Made by a program: the position numbers and the translations under genes
In this document: one piece after another, positions 1 through 7,974 of the stretch
Layout of the letters: the number at the start of each line of letters is the position of its first letter
Position numbering within the stretch: the stretch's first letter is position 1
Notes under the pieces: generated by a model
The model's database searches: none
What the model saw: only the letters and a program-made list of their open reading frames with translations
Told to the model about the DNA's origin: nothing
NCBI GenBank assembly: GCA_910586775.1
Contig: CAJUJN010000064.1
Coordinates: forward strand, 1 to 23,249
DNA: 23,249 nucleotides
Source: an uncultured Acetatifactor sp.
Lineage (GTDB): Bacteria; Bacillota; Clostridia; Lachnospirales; Lachnospiraceae
Reading direction: 5' to 3'

Positions 1-262
1 ACAACAGTCTATACCATCGGTTTCTTTCAGTCAAGCCGACGTGTGAACAGTAACTATTTAAAAAAGTTTTTAGAAAATGATATCTTCGGGGTTATTGACA
101 GGCATTGGGGTTTTGTGTTACCTTTTTATAGGATGTATATGTACACAGTGGATACATCCTGGGATATGCAATACCAGCTCGTCTTCTGGTGCAAGGTAGG
201 CAGTAGGAGACGGGCTTTTTTGAGATTTTCAGGTTTTGAGCCAGGCAGAGAGGAGAAGCAGC

Positions 263-2299
263 ATGGAAAGCAAGGGAAAGTATTATCTTACCACAGCGAT
301 TGCCTATACTTCAGGCAAGCCGCACATCGGAAATAATTATGAGATTGTGCTGGCGGACAGTATCGTACGTTTTAAGAGGAAGGAGGGATATGATGTTTTC
401 TTCCAGACCGGGACGGACGAGCACGGACAGAAGATTGAGATGAAGGCCCAGGAGGCAGGCACGACCCCCAGGGCATTTGTGGATAATGTGGCGGGGATTA
501 TCAGAGGAATGTGCGATATGCTGAATATTTCTTATGATAAATTCATCCGGACAACGGACGATTATCATGAAAAGCAGGTACAGAAGATTTTCAGGCGCCT
601 GTATGAGCAGGGGGATATCTACAAGGGGGCTTATGAAGGAATGTACTGTACGCCCTGTGAATCTTTCTGGACGGAGTCCCAGCTGGTGGACGGAAAGTGC
701 CCGGACTGCGGCAGAGATGTAAAGCCGGCCAAAGAGGAAGCATACTTTTTCCGTATGAGTAAGTATGCGGACAGGCTGATAAAGCATATCAATGAGCATC
801 CGGAGTTTATCCAGCCGGTATCCCGTAAAAATGAGATGATGAACAACTTCCTTCTTCCGGGACTTCAGGACCTGTGTGTGTCCAGGACTTCCTTTAAGTG
901 GGGGATTCCGGTAGATTTTGACGACAGGCATGTAGTGTACGTGTGGTTGGATGCGCTGACCAATTATATCACCGGAATCGGATATGATGCGGACGGGAAC
1001 AGCACGGAGCAGTATAAAAAATTCTGGCCTGCGGATCTCCATCTCATCGGTAAGGACATCATCCGTTTCCATACCATTTACTGGCCCATCTTCCTGATGG
1101 CATTGGGAGAGCCGCTGCCGAAGCAGATATTCGGCCATCCATGGCTGATGATGAACGGCGGAAAAATGAGTAAGTCCAGGGGGAATGTGATCTATGTGGA
1201 TGACCTGGTGGGCTTTTTCGGCGTGGACGCGGTGCGATATTATATGATTCATGAGATGCCTTTTGAAAATGACGGAAATGCGACATGGGAGTTGATTGCG
1301 GAGCGTACCAATTCCGACCTGGCGAATACCCTGGGTAATCTGGTGAACCGCACCATTTCCATGAGCAACAAATATTTCGGCGGCGTGGTATCCGACAAGG
1401 GCGTGGCGCTGACGGAGAAGGACGGTGAGGCAGATCAGGATCTGCGCCAGGTTGTTACAGGCACGTTGGCAAGGGCGGCGGCCAAAATGGAGGAACTGCG
1501 TGTGGCGGATGCACTGACGGAGGTATTTGCCCTGTTCAAGCGCTGTAATAAATATATTGATGAGACCGAGCCCTGGGTGCTTGCAAAGGACCCGGAGAAA
1601 GCAGACAGGCTGTCCACAGTGCTGTATAATCTGGTGGAAAGCATCATCATCGGCGCTTCCGTTCTGGAGCCTTTTATGCCGGAGACTGCGGGGAAGATAG
1701 CCGCTCAGCTGAATATGTCCCTGAGGAGTTTTGAGCAGCTTGCGGATTTTGGGCTTTTGGCTGACGAACACAAGATTACCGATAAGCCGGAGATTCTTTT
1801 TGCAAGGCTGGATATGAAGGAAGTGGAGAAGAAAGAGGAGGAAGTTCTGGCAGCCATGCAGACGGCAGCTCAGGCGGCGAATGCGGCAGAAGGCGCAGGG
1901 GATGCGGGGAAGCAGGCCGGGGGGCAGGAGGCCGAAGCCGGTGCACGGGCAGTGATTGATCCGGAACCCAAGCCGGAGATTTCCTATGACGATTTTGCAA
2001 AGCTGCAGTTCCAGGTGGGAGAAATCATTGCCTGCGAGGCGGTTCCCAAGTCGAAGAAGCTGCTCTGCAGCCAGGTGAAGATAGGCAGTCAGGTGAAGCA
2101 GATTGTATCCGGCATTAAGGCCCATTATACGCCTGAGGAAATGGTGGGCAAGAAGGTCATGGTGCTGGTGAATTTGAAGCCTGCGAAGCTGGCGGGCGTA
2201 ATGTCCGAGGGGATGCTGCTGTGTGCCGGGGATGCGGAGGGCAATCTGGCATTGGTGAAGCCTGAAAAGGAGATGCCGTCAGGGGCGGAAATCGCCTGA
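263..2299 (+). CDS. metG: Methionyl-tRNA synthetase
   Basis: Charges tRNA-Met with methionine in the cytoplasm. The 678-aa product has the class I HIGH-type motif (HIGN, residues 21-24, preceded by AYTSGKP), a zinc knuckle with Cys129, Cys132, Cys146 and Cys149, and a perfect KMSKS loop at 301-305. An Ala/Gly/Glu-rich linker (about 520-565) joins a C-terminal EMAP/Trbp111-like tRNA-binding domain (about 575-678), the long bacterial form. I chose ATG 263 because AGGAG at 251-255 lies 7 nt upstream and the protein then begins just before the catalytic fold; an in-frame TTG at 236 would add nine residues with no family support. The 262 bases upstream show no T-box element (no conserved TGGNACCGCG-type sequence) and no convincing promoter. 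It is followed by an intergenic palindromic repeat. Confidence 0.97.
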   Translation: MESKGKYYLTTAIAYTSGKPHIGNNYEIVLADSIVRFKRKEGYDVFFQTGTDEHGQKIEMKAQEAGTTPRAFVDNVAGIIRGMCDMLNISYDKFIRTTDDYHEKQVQKIFRRLYEQGDIYKGAYEGMYCTPCESFWTESQLVDGKCPDCGRDVKPAKEEAYFFRMSKYADRLIKHINEHPEFIQPVSRKNEMMNNFLLPGLQDLCVSRTSFKWGIPVDFDDRHVVYVWLDALTNYITGIGYDADGNSTEQYKKFWPADLHLIGKDIIRFHTIYWPIFLMALGEPLPKQIFGHPWLMMNGGKMSKSRGNVIYVDDLVGFFGVDAVRYYMIHEMPFENDGNATWELIAERTNSDLANTLGNLVNRTISMSNKYFGGVVSDKGVALTEKDGEADQDLRQVVTGTLARAAAKMEELRVADALTEVFALFKRCNKYIDETEPWVLAKDPEKADRLSTVLYNLVESIIIGASVLEPFMPETAGKIAAQLNMSLRSFEQLADFGLLADEHKITDKPEILFARLDMKEVEKKEEEVLAAMQTAAQAANAAEGAGDAGKQAGGQEAEAGARAVIDPEPKPEISYDDFAKLQFQVGEIIACEAVPKSKKLLCSQVKIGSQVKQIVSGIKAHYTPEEMVGKKVMVLVNLKPAKLAGVMSEGMLLCAGDAEGNLALVKPEKEMPSGAEIA

Positions 2300-2354
2300 G
2301 GACGGGAGGCCGCTTCGGCGGAAGTCCGGAAGGATGCTGTGATAGGCAGAGAGC

Positions 2355-2422
2355 GTTATACTCGTGAACGCATTTCACTGCCGCTTTCTGCTCTGGATTG
2401 CTGACGCGTTCACTCGTTATAC
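2355..2422. repeat. Dispersed palindromic repeat, copy R1
   Basis: Left arm GTTATACTCGTGAACGC (2355-2371) and right arm GCGTTCACTCGTTATAC (2406-2422) form an imperfect inverted repeat around a roughly 34-nt centre. The right arm matches copy R4 (11632-11647) at 15 of 16 positions. Read on the - strand it contains GCGGCA-18-TATAAC, the degenerate promoter-like pair of the family; here it points back into the 3' end of metG. Confidence 0.8.
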
Positions 2423-2424
2423 TG

Positions 2425-2451
2425 CGCAGACGGCAATTACCTGCGTTTTTT
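2425..2451 (+). terminator. Weak possible terminator
   Basis: CGCAG (2425-2429) can pair with CTGCG (2441-2445), followed by six T (2446-2451). The stem is only 5 bp with an 11-nt loop, so this is a weak candidate for ending metG transcription before the hydrolase gene. Confidence 0.25.
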
Positions 2452-2551
2452 GGGTATAACAAGAGGAGGCTCTGTCCTGACGGAAGCAGGCCGAAAAGGG
2501 GAATCCGCCATGGAAGAGCCGGAGAAACAGATGTTGCTGGAGGCAGTGTGT

Positions 2552-3493
2552 ATGAAAAAAGAGGAATTCTATTTTGATTCCGGGAAGTATAAGCTGCACG
2601 GAGTGCGATATACTCCGGACGAGGGGCAGGAGGTCCGCTGTGTTTTGCAGATTGTTCACGGCATGGCGGAGTACGTGGAGCGGTATGAGGAATTTGCCTC
2701 ATTTCTCACGGAAAAGGGGTTCGTGGTGACCGGAGAAGACCATCTGGGCCATGGAAAATCCGTGGGAAAAAAGGGAAAACAGGGGTATTTCTGTGAACAG
2801 GACCCTGCCACGGCCCTTGTGGAAAATGTTCATCGGCTGCGAGAACTGACCAGGGAACTGTATAAAGACGTGCCCTATGTCGTGATGGGGCACAGCATGG
2901 GTTCTTTTATCACCAGAAATTATATGTTCCGCCACGGGAAAGGCCTGGCCGGCGTAGTCATCATGGGCACCGGGATGGAGCCGCTTATGACTGTGAGGGC
3001 GGCGAAGGCGGTGACGGCCGTGCAGAAACTGTTTTTCGGGAGCAGGCACACCAGCAGGCTGGTTGACAGGCTGGCTTTCGGCGTTTACAATAAAAAGATA
3101 GAACATCCCAGGACGGATTTTGACTGGCTGAGCCGTGACGAAAGCAGGGTGGATCAGTATATGGCGGATTCACAGTGCGGTTTCGTATTTACGGTAAATG
3201 GCTTTGAAGCCCTCTTTGAACTGATTTCCAGGCTGTACCGGAGAGAGAACCTGGCACTCATTCCGAAGGAACTGCCGGTTTATGTGGTTTCAGGGACTGC
3301 TGATCCTGTGGGAGGATACGGAGACGGGGTGAAGAAAGCGTACCGTTCCCTGAAGGAGGCTGGGGTGAAAAGCGTGGAGTTAAAGCTGTACAAGGGAGGC
3401 AGGCATGAACTGCTGAACGAGACCAACAGGGATGAAGTAATGAAGGGAATCTGTCAATGGATAGAGACGGCAGTCCTGAGAAAAAAGTCGTAA
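2552..3493 (+). CDS. Alpha/beta hydrolase (lysophospholipase / S33 type)
   Basis: A 313-aa serine hydrolase of the Hydrolase_4 (monoacylglycerol lipase / lysophospholipase-like) group; the substrate is unknown, with glycerides or lysophospholipids the usual guess. The nucleophile elbow is GHSMG (Ser115), the acid is Asp251 in SGTADP, and the base is His285 in GGRHE. The oxyanion-side HG motif (VHGMAE) is at 36-37. There is no signal peptide, so it is cytoplasmic. I chose ATG 2552 because GGAGG (2539-2543) sits 8 nt upstream and the protein then begins directly at the first strand of the fold. ATG 2510 would give 327 aa and is the main alternative. It stands alone between two copies of the palindromic repeat, and its stop codon is one base before copy R2. 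Confidence 0.88.
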   Translation: MKKEEFYFDSGKYKLHGVRYTPDEGQEVRCVLQIVHGMAEYVERYEEFASFLTEKGFVVTGEDHLGHGKSVGKKGKQGYFCEQDPATALVENVHRLRELTRELYKDVPYVVMGHSMGSFITRNYMFRHGKGLAGVVIMGTGMEPLMTVRAAKAVTAVQKLFFGSRHTSRLVDRLAFGVYNKKIEHPRTDFDWLSRDESRVDQYMADSQCGFVFTVNGFEALFELISRLYRRENLALIPKELPVYVVSGTADPVGGYGDGVKKAYRSLKEAGVKSVELKLYKGGRHELLNETNRDEVMKGICQWIETAVLRKKS

Positions 3494-3494
3494 C

Positions 3495-3640
3495 ATATAC
3501 TCGTGAGCGCATTTATTCGCCGATTTCCTGCTCTGCATCATAGATTCAAAGAGTTGATTCTATGATTCTAAGGACATTACAGATGCACTCGCTCGCAATA
3601 CATTTACGTTGGCAAATGTTTTCCATAATGAGTATAAATT
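3495..3640. repeat. Dispersed palindromic repeat, compound copy R2
   Basis: The left part (3495-3520) matches the family arm ATATACTCGTGAGCGCATTT. A right arm GCACTCGCTCGCAATA (3585-3600) resembles the R1 and R4 right arms. Immediately after, 3600-3640 is a half-element in the opposite sense that matches copy R3 (TTGGCAAATGTTTTC, then ATGAGTATA). The centre (about 3540-3571) has its own imperfect inverted repeat. It looks like two elements side by side or one rearranged copy. Confidence 0.75.
3609..3638 (+). promoter_or_regulatory. Promoter-like pair inside repeat R2
   Basis: TTGGCA (3609-3614) and TATAAA (3633-3638) are separated by 18 bp, each one base from the sigma-A consensus. The predicted start of transcription is about 3645, giving a leader of roughly 100 nt to the GNAT gene. 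A short inverted repeat (CCATGCC 3659-3665 with GGCATGG 3696-3702) lies in that leader. Confidence 0.5.
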
Positions 3641-3744
3641 CGTTCCGGCGAAATAATACCATGCCTGCTGCGTGACATGAAGCGAAATACAACAGGGCAT
3701 GGCATGAACGGAGTGGTGTAGTGGATATAAGAAGGATGGTGCGG

Positions 3745-4209
3745 ATGCCCTATGAGGTCAGATGGGCCAGAGCGGAAGAATGGACCCCGACCATAAGGAT
3801 GATTTGGGCGACTTTTGTGAAATATGAAGGAAGGGACTATACGGAAGAGGGCATCAGGAATTTTTTTGAATTCATTACGGATGAAGAGCTTTACAGTTCC
3901 TTTTTGAAAGGGGAGTACCGCCTGATGGTGGCATTGGACGGCGAAAAGATTATCGGTGCGGGGTCTGTCAGGGATAAAAATCGGCTGTCGCTTTTGTTTG
4001 TTGATGAGGCATATCAGCGCAGAGGGGTTGGAAGCACAATCCTCATGAAGCTTTGCAACTATCTGAAGGCAGAAGCCGGAGAGCGGTATATGTCCCTGCA
4101 GGCGGCACCATACGCGGTAAATTTTTACAGGAAACAAGGATTTCGTGCGGTGCATCCGGAAGTGGAGTTTTCGGGCATTCGCGTGACGCCCATGGAAAAA
4201 GTGTTTTGA
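3745..4209 (+). CDS. GNAT family N-acetyltransferase
   Basis: A 154-aa GCN5-related acetyltransferase that would transfer acetyl from acetyl-CoA to an unknown amine. The acetyl-CoA loop is QRRGVG (91-96) after beta-4 LSLLFVDEAY, and the late motif NFYRKQGF (126-133) carries the usual Tyr. Length is normal for a single GNAT domain. ATG 3745 has AGAAGG (3730-3735) 9 nt upstream. A GTG at 3721 with GGAG 7 nt upstream would add eight residues and cannot be excluded. The DUF624 gene starts 23 bp after the stop, so the two are probably co-transcribed, but I know of no functional link between the families. Confidence 0.88.
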   Translation: MPYEVRWARAEEWTPTIRMIWATFVKYEGRDYTEEGIRNFFEFITDEELYSSFLKGEYRLMVALDGEKIIGAGSVRDKNRLSLLFVDEAYQRRGVGSTILMKLCNYLKAEAGERYMSLQAAPYAVNFYRKQGFRAVHPEVEFSGIRVTPMEKVF

Positions 4210-4232
4210 GAACAGAAAGGTGTGGTATTCAT

Positions 4233-4955
4233 ATGAAGTTTTTTGATTTGGAGAGTCCGTTGATGCAGGCACTGAATAAGGTGGCTGATCTGTTGATACT
4301 GAACATCCTGACAGTGTTCTGCTGTATTCCCATCGTCACCGTAGGCGCGTCCATGACGGCGATGCACTATGTGGCGCTGAAGATGGCCAGAAATGAAGAG
4401 TGCTATATCGCAAGGGATTTCTTCAAGTCCTTTAAGCTGAATTTAAAACAGGGGACGGCAATCTGGCTTATTGAGTTGTTCGTTATCGTGGTATTGGTGG
4501 GCGATTTTCTGATCATGAGCAGAACCGACATGTCTTTCGGCAATGTGATCAAGGTTATTCTGACTGTAGTTGCATTTCTGGCGTTGTTTACTTTCACATT
4601 TGTGTTTCCTGTGCTGGCTAAATTTGAAAATACGGTGATGCGTACTATCAAGAACGCATTTTTCATCGGTGTGCTGCAGTTTCCGAAGACGATTGCCATG
4701 ATGATTCTCTCGGTGCTGCCGATACCGTTGTTTCTCTTCTTTCCTCAGATCACACCCATCATATTCCTGTTCGGTCTGACGGCTCCGGCATGGCTTTCCG
4801 CAAAAATGTATTCCGGTTATTTCAGGAAGCTTGAGGAGCAGATCAGAGAGGCAAATGCCCCGGCAGAGGGAGAGAGGCCGGAAGAAGGAGAGGATGAGAG
4901 GATTTTCAGGGATGAGTTGGATGAAAGTCTGATTGACGATACTCATATCAGCTGA
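4233..4955 (+). CDS. DUF624 / YesL-family membrane protein
   Basis: A 240-aa integral membrane protein with an N-terminal MKFFDLESPLMQALNKVADL stretch typical of DUF624 (YesL-like) proteins. Hydrophobic segments lie near 20-48, 76-95, 105-128, 142-170 and 173-190, followed by a charged cytoplasmic tail rich in Glu (200-240). Function is unknown; family members often sit beside carbohydrate ABC transporter genes, which fits the sugar ATPase gene 279 bp downstream. The start follows AGAAAGG (4214-4220), a slightly long spacing of 12 nt. The reading frame stays open upstream through the GNAT gene, but that extension is a shadow in another frame. Confidence 0.87.
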   Translation: MKFFDLESPLMQALNKVADLLILNILTVFCCIPIVTVGASMTAMHYVALKMARNEECYIARDFFKSFKLNLKQGTAIWLIELFVIVVLVGDFLIMSRTDMSFGNVIKVILTVVAFLALFTFTFVFPVLAKFENTVMRTIKNAFFIGVLQFPKTIAMMILSVLPIPLFLFFPQITPIIFLFGLTAPAWLSAKMYSGYFRKLEEQIREANAPAEGERPEEGEDERIFRDELDESLIDDTHIS

Positions 4956-5146
4956 GAGGGAGAGAATCGGGCATTGGCTTACATTTGGAATATAGTAGTC
5001 AGAATTGTGCAGAATGCTTAAAAATTAAAACAAAAATATGCATTACGACGGAAAAAATAAAATATGTCCAAGTTTATAAGCATTATTAACAATCTGTTCA
5101 AAAATCTTTGTGAAATAGTGGCATGGCGTAAATCCGTATTTTTCGG

Positions 5147-5225
5147 TATACTGTTTTCAGGTGAGGCGATGATGCATCATCGTAAAAAAGCGAAAAGTAA
5201 ATTAACATGTTAAACGTGAAAGGAG
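5147..5225 (+). promoter_or_regulatory. msmX upstream control region with two perfect palindromes
   Basis: A possible -10 TATACT lies at 5147-5152 with no good -35 (TGGCGT at 5124-5129 is the 17-bp candidate), which may mean an activator-dependent promoter. Just downstream is a perfect 16-bp palindrome CGATGATGCATCATCG (5167-5182), then a perfect 12-bp palindrome TTAACATGTTAA (5202-5213). The ribosome site GAAAGGAG (5218-5225) follows. Neither palindrome has room for a good hairpin loop, so DNA-binding sites are more likely than RNA structures. Confidence 0.45.
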
Positions 5226-5234
5226 TTTTCAGTT

Positions 5235-6350
5235 ATGGCAAGTTTATCTTTAAAGAATGTCTGCAAGGTGTATCCGAACGGTTTTGAGGCGGTTAAGGAT
5301 TTCAATCTGCAGATAGCAGACAAGGAATTCATCATCTTCGTAGGACCTTCTGGATGCGGTAAGTCCACAACGCTTCGTATGATCGCTGGTCTGGAAGATA
5401 TCTCTTCCGGTGAACTGAAGATTGGCGACAGGGTTGTTAACGATGTAGAGCCCAAGGATCGTGATATCGCAATGGTATTCCAGAACTACGCTCTGTATCC
5501 TCATATGTCAGTATATGACAATATGGCGTTTGGTCTGAAGCTGAGAAAAGTGCCGAAGGATCAGATTGATAAGATGGTAAAAGAAGCAGCCAAGATTCTT
5601 GACCTGACTCCGCTCCTTGAGCGTAAGCCGAAGGCTCTGTCCGGTGGTCAGAGACAGCGTGTTGCCATGGGCCGTGCTATTGTGCGTAATCCTAAGGTAT
5701 TCCTTATGGATGAGCCTCTTTCCAACCTGGATGCCAAGCTGCGTGTACAGATGCGTATCGAGATTGCAAAGCTGCATCAGAGACTGGGCACCACCATCAT
5801 CTATGTTACGCATGACCAGACAGAGGCTATGACCCTTGGTACCAGAATCGTCGTTATGAAGGACGGTGTTATCCAGCAGGTAGATACCCCTCAGAATCTG
5901 TATGACAGGCCTCAGAACCTGTTCGTTGCAGGATTCATGGGATCTCCTCAGATGAACTTCCTGGATGCAAAGGTTAAGGTTACCGGCAATATTGCAAACC
6001 TGGAGATCGCAGGACACAGCATCGCTCTTCCTGAAGCGAAATCCAAGAAGATTATCGCCGGCGGCTATGACGGAAAGGTTGTTACATTCGGTATCCGTCC
6101 CGAGAGCGTTGATGATGATCCTGAATTCCTTGCAAAATGTGATCCCAAGTGCGTATTCGAGTCTTCCGTAAGAGTATACGAGTTGCTCGGCGCAGAAGTA
6201 TTCCTCTACTTTGATCTGGGCGATTTCCCTATCACTGCAAGGGTTGCTCCCAGCACAAAGTCAAGACCCGGTGATCCTATCAAGTTCTCATTTGACATTG
6301 ATAAGATTCATGTATTCGATAAGGAAACGGAGCAGATCATTACAAATTAG
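5235..6350 (+). CDS. msmX: Multi-sugar ABC transporter ATP-binding protein (MsmX/UgpC/MalK type)
   Basis: A 371-aa cytoplasmic ATPase that powers carbohydrate ABC importers. Walker A is GPSGCGKST (37-45), the Q-loop Gln is residue 83, the signature is LSGGQ (135-139), Walker B is VFLMDE (155-160) and the switch His is 193. Residues from about 235 onward form the MalK-type TOBE/OB regulatory domain. No permease or binding-protein gene is adjacent, as expected for a shared ATPase of the MsmX kind; ugpC is the other label commonly given to such genes. Arginine codons here are mostly CGT, unlike the AGG/CGG use of neighbouring genes, which suggests high expression. A strong terminator follows 13 bp after the stop. 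Confidence 0.94.
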   Translation: MASLSLKNVCKVYPNGFEAVKDFNLQIADKEFIIFVGPSGCGKSTTLRMIAGLEDISSGELKIGDRVVNDVEPKDRDIAMVFQNYALYPHMSVYDNMAFGLKLRKVPKDQIDKMVKEAAKILDLTPLLERKPKALSGGQRQRVAMGRAIVRNPKVFLMDEPLSNLDAKLRVQMRIEIAKLHQRLGTTIIYVTHDQTEAMTLGTRIVVMKDGVIQQVDTPQNLYDRPQNLFVAGFMGSPQMNFLDAKVKVTGNIANLEIAGHSIALPEAKSKKIIAGGYDGKVVTFGIRPESVDDDPEFLAKCDPKCVFESSVRVYELLGAEVFLYFDLGDFPITARVAPSTKSRPGDPIKFSFDIDKIHVFDKETEQIITN

Positions 6351-6363
6351 TAAATTTACATCA

Positions 6364-6391
6364 GGGGGTGCTGGTAAGGCATCCCCTTTTT
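6364..6391 (+). terminator. Intrinsic terminator of msmX
   Basis: GGGGGTGC (6364-6371) pairs with GCATCCCC (6379-6386) as an 8-bp stem with one G-T wobble and a 7-nt loop, followed by five T (6387-6391). Confidence 0.88.
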
Positions 6392-6400
6392 GAGAATGCG

Positions 6401-6458
6401 GTTGCCATTCACGGCCTGCCTGCAAGTGGCAACAACAGGTACCGTCGCTTAGGGACGG
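6401..6458 (+). other. Two hairpins in the leader of the PucR-type gene
   Basis: GTTGCCA (6401-6407) pairs perfectly with TGGCAAC (6427-6433), and CCGTC (6442-6446) with GACGG (6454-6458). Both lie between the msmX terminator and the next gene. The second ends a few bases before the ribosome site AAGAAAGG (6461-6468). A role in translation control is only inferred. Confidence 0.35.
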
Positions 6459-6480
6459 AGAAGAAAGGTATGAGAGCAGA

Positions 6481-7569
6481 ATGATTTCAAGTCAGACAAT
6501 TCAGATCAGTATAGATGAGCTGAAAGCCATCACTAAAGTGGATTTGTGCGTATACGATTTAATGGGGGCGCCGGTTGCGTCGACCTCACCGCAGTTTGAT
6601 ATTACAGCCGACTTGATAAGCGGCTTTGCTTATTCGCCTGCGGACAGCCAGGTGATCGGTGTCCATCATCTTCTGAAGATTATGGATGAAGGAGAACTGT
6701 TGTATATCCTGGTTGCAAGGGGAACCAGTGAGGATGTCTATATGATAGGCAAGATTGCAGTGTGTCAGCTGCAGAACCTTATCATCGCATACAAAGAGAG
6801 ATTTGACAGGAATAATTTCTTCCAGAATCTGCTGCTTGACAATCTGCTTTTGGTAGATATATACAACAGGGCTAAAAAACTCCATATAGAAGCATCTGTG
6901 CCCAGGGCAGTTTTCCTGGTGGAGACCTATCTGGAGAAAGACGGAATTGTAATGGAACTGCTGCGGGGGATGTTTTCCAGCCATACAGGCGATTACATTA
7001 CGGCAGTGGATGAGAGCAGCGTCATTCTGATTAAGGCGCTGGAGACGGATTATACAAATGATGCCCTGATGGAAGTGGCAGATACCATTGTGGCGATGAT
7101 GAATGCGGAAGCCATGCTGAATGTGAAGGTTTCCTTTGGTACAGTGGTGCAGGAACTGAAGGATGTGTCGAAATCCTACAAGGAAGCCAAGATGGCGCTT
7201 GATGTAGGGAAGATTTTCTATGCGGAGAAGCGGACCATTGCATACAGTACGCTGGGAATCGGGCGACTGATTTATCAGCTGCCTGTGAATCTGTGCAAGA
7301 TTTTCATTGAGGAGATTTTTGGAGACAATGTGCCTTATGACCTGGACGATGAGACTCTTACCACGATTAACAAATTCTTTGAGAACAACCTGAATGTCTC
7401 AGAGACTTCCAGACAGCTTTTCGTACACCGGAATACGTTGGTGTACCGCATTGAGAAGCTGCAGAAGAGTATGGGGTTGGATTTGCGTAATTTCGATGAC
7501 GCTTTGACGTTCAAGATTGCGCTGATGGTAGTGAATTATATGAAGTATCTGGACAGTATCGGATATTAG
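6481..7569 (+). CDS. PucR/CdaR-family helix-turn-helix regulator
   Basis: A 362-aa DNA-binding regulator. The C-terminal PucR-type HTH (about 293-351) contains FFENNLNVSETSRQLFVHRN and then TLVYRIEKLQ, the hallmark of the CdaR/PucR group. Residues 140-260 look like the degenerate GGDEF-like middle domain, and the N-terminal 110 residues are an uncharacterised sensor-like region without membrane segments. It probably controls carbohydrate or diacid uptake, since it follows the sugar ATPase, but the ligand is unknown. The SD AAGAAAGG is 12 nt from ATG 6481. A four-codon ORF (ATG 6470) uses the same site at shorter spacing and its TGA overlaps this ATG, which could couple translation. Confidence 0.9.
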   Translation: MISSQTIQISIDELKAITKVDLCVYDLMGAPVASTSPQFDITADLISGFAYSPADSQVIGVHHLLKIMDEGELLYILVARGTSEDVYMIGKIAVCQLQNLIIAYKERFDRNNFFQNLLLDNLLLVDIYNRAKKLHIEASVPRAVFLVETYLEKDGIVMELLRGMFSSHTGDYITAVDESSVILIKALETDYTNDALMEVADTIVAMMNAEAMLNVKVSFGTVVQELKDVSKSYKEAKMALDVGKIFYAEKRTIAYSTLGIGRLIYQLPVNLCKIFIEEIFGDNVPYDLDDETLTTINKFFENNLNVSETSRQLFVHRNTLVYRIEKLQKSMGLDLRNFDDALTFKIALMVVNYMKYLDSIGY

Positions 7570-7665
7570 GGATTCAGCAGCATAATTTTGTGCGGCAGGA
7601 CAAAATTTTGGTTCCGGCCTGTAAGGGTTGGGAATTCGAATGTAAACAGATGACAGAACAGAATG

Positions 7666-7697
7666 GGAGCCGGGAAGAAATTCCTGAGCTCCTTTTT
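7666..7697 (+). terminator. Intrinsic terminator after the PucR-type gene
   Basis: GGAGC (7666-7670) pairs with GCTCC (7688-7692), an inner GGAA/TTCC stem closes on a GAAA tetraloop (7677-7680), and five T follow (7693-7697). It lies about 97 bp after the stop. The rest of 7570-7952 holds repeat R3 and no credible gene other than a short leader ORF. Confidence 0.8.
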
Positions 7698-7764
7698 GTA
7701 TTCAGAACCGTCAGAATTTGCCGGGCTGTCTATGCCGGGAGGGTGGCTGGCGGTATTTTGCTGT

Positions 7765-7856
7765 ACATTTTTGGCAAATGTTTTCGATGATGAGTATAGA
7801 TTGTTCATCGGTGATTTGAGATAGCCGGCAAATGTTTCGGGCTTTGAGAATAAATT
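7765..7856. repeat. Dispersed repeat, copy R3 (two tandem half-elements)
   Basis: GGCAAATGTTTTCGATGATG and following bases (7773-7802) and GGCAAATGTTTCGGGC and following bases (7827-7856) are two diverged copies of the same 30-bp half-element in tandem, both ending in a GAGTATAGATT / GAGAATAAATT block. The first matches the R2 half-element at 3611-3640 almost base for base. ACATTT (7765-7770) and AAATGT make a small perfect inverted repeat. Confidence 0.75.
7771..7800 (+). promoter_or_regulatory. Promoter-like pair inside repeat R3
   Basis: TTGGCA (7771-7776), 18 bp, TATAGA (7795-7800), pointing at the DUF6128-like gene with a leader of roughly 145 nt. The second half-element repeats the geometry in weaker form (CCGGCA and AATAAA). 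Confidence 0.45.
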
Positions 7857-7920
7857 TGGAATAAGTAAGACAACCCCCTGAATATATTTAGATGGAAACT
7901 TTAGAGGCGGGAGCAGCGGA

Positions 7921-7974
7921 ATGAAAATTTTGAGACAGTCGGGGGTATTATCATGTATTATGAGAGGAAAATAA
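7921..7974 (+). CDS. Possible 17-aa leader ORF
   Basis: ATG 7921 has GGGAG (7909-7913) 7 nt upstream and encodes 17 residues (MKILRQSGVLSCIMRGK) before TAA 7972-7974. It overlaps the start of the following gene in another frame, so its translation could feed or block the downstream start. It could also be chance. Confidence 0.25.
   Translation: MKILRQSGVLSCIMRGK

Noticed and set aside
1..262. T-box or S-box control element for metG
   Set aside because: None of the conserved T-box or SAM-riboswitch blocks is visible. A TTGACA at 95-100 has no -10 at acceptable spacing.
43..336. 97-aa open frame before metG
   Set aside because: It overlaps the well-supported metG start in another frame, has no ribosome site and no recognisable sequence features.
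311..2125. 604-aa frame antisense to metG
   Set aside because: A long shadow frame created by the codon bias of metG; its sequence resembles no protein and metG itself is certain.
7590..7790. 66-aa frame after the PucR-type gene
   Set aside because: It runs through a strong terminator hairpin and repeat R3, with no ribosome site.
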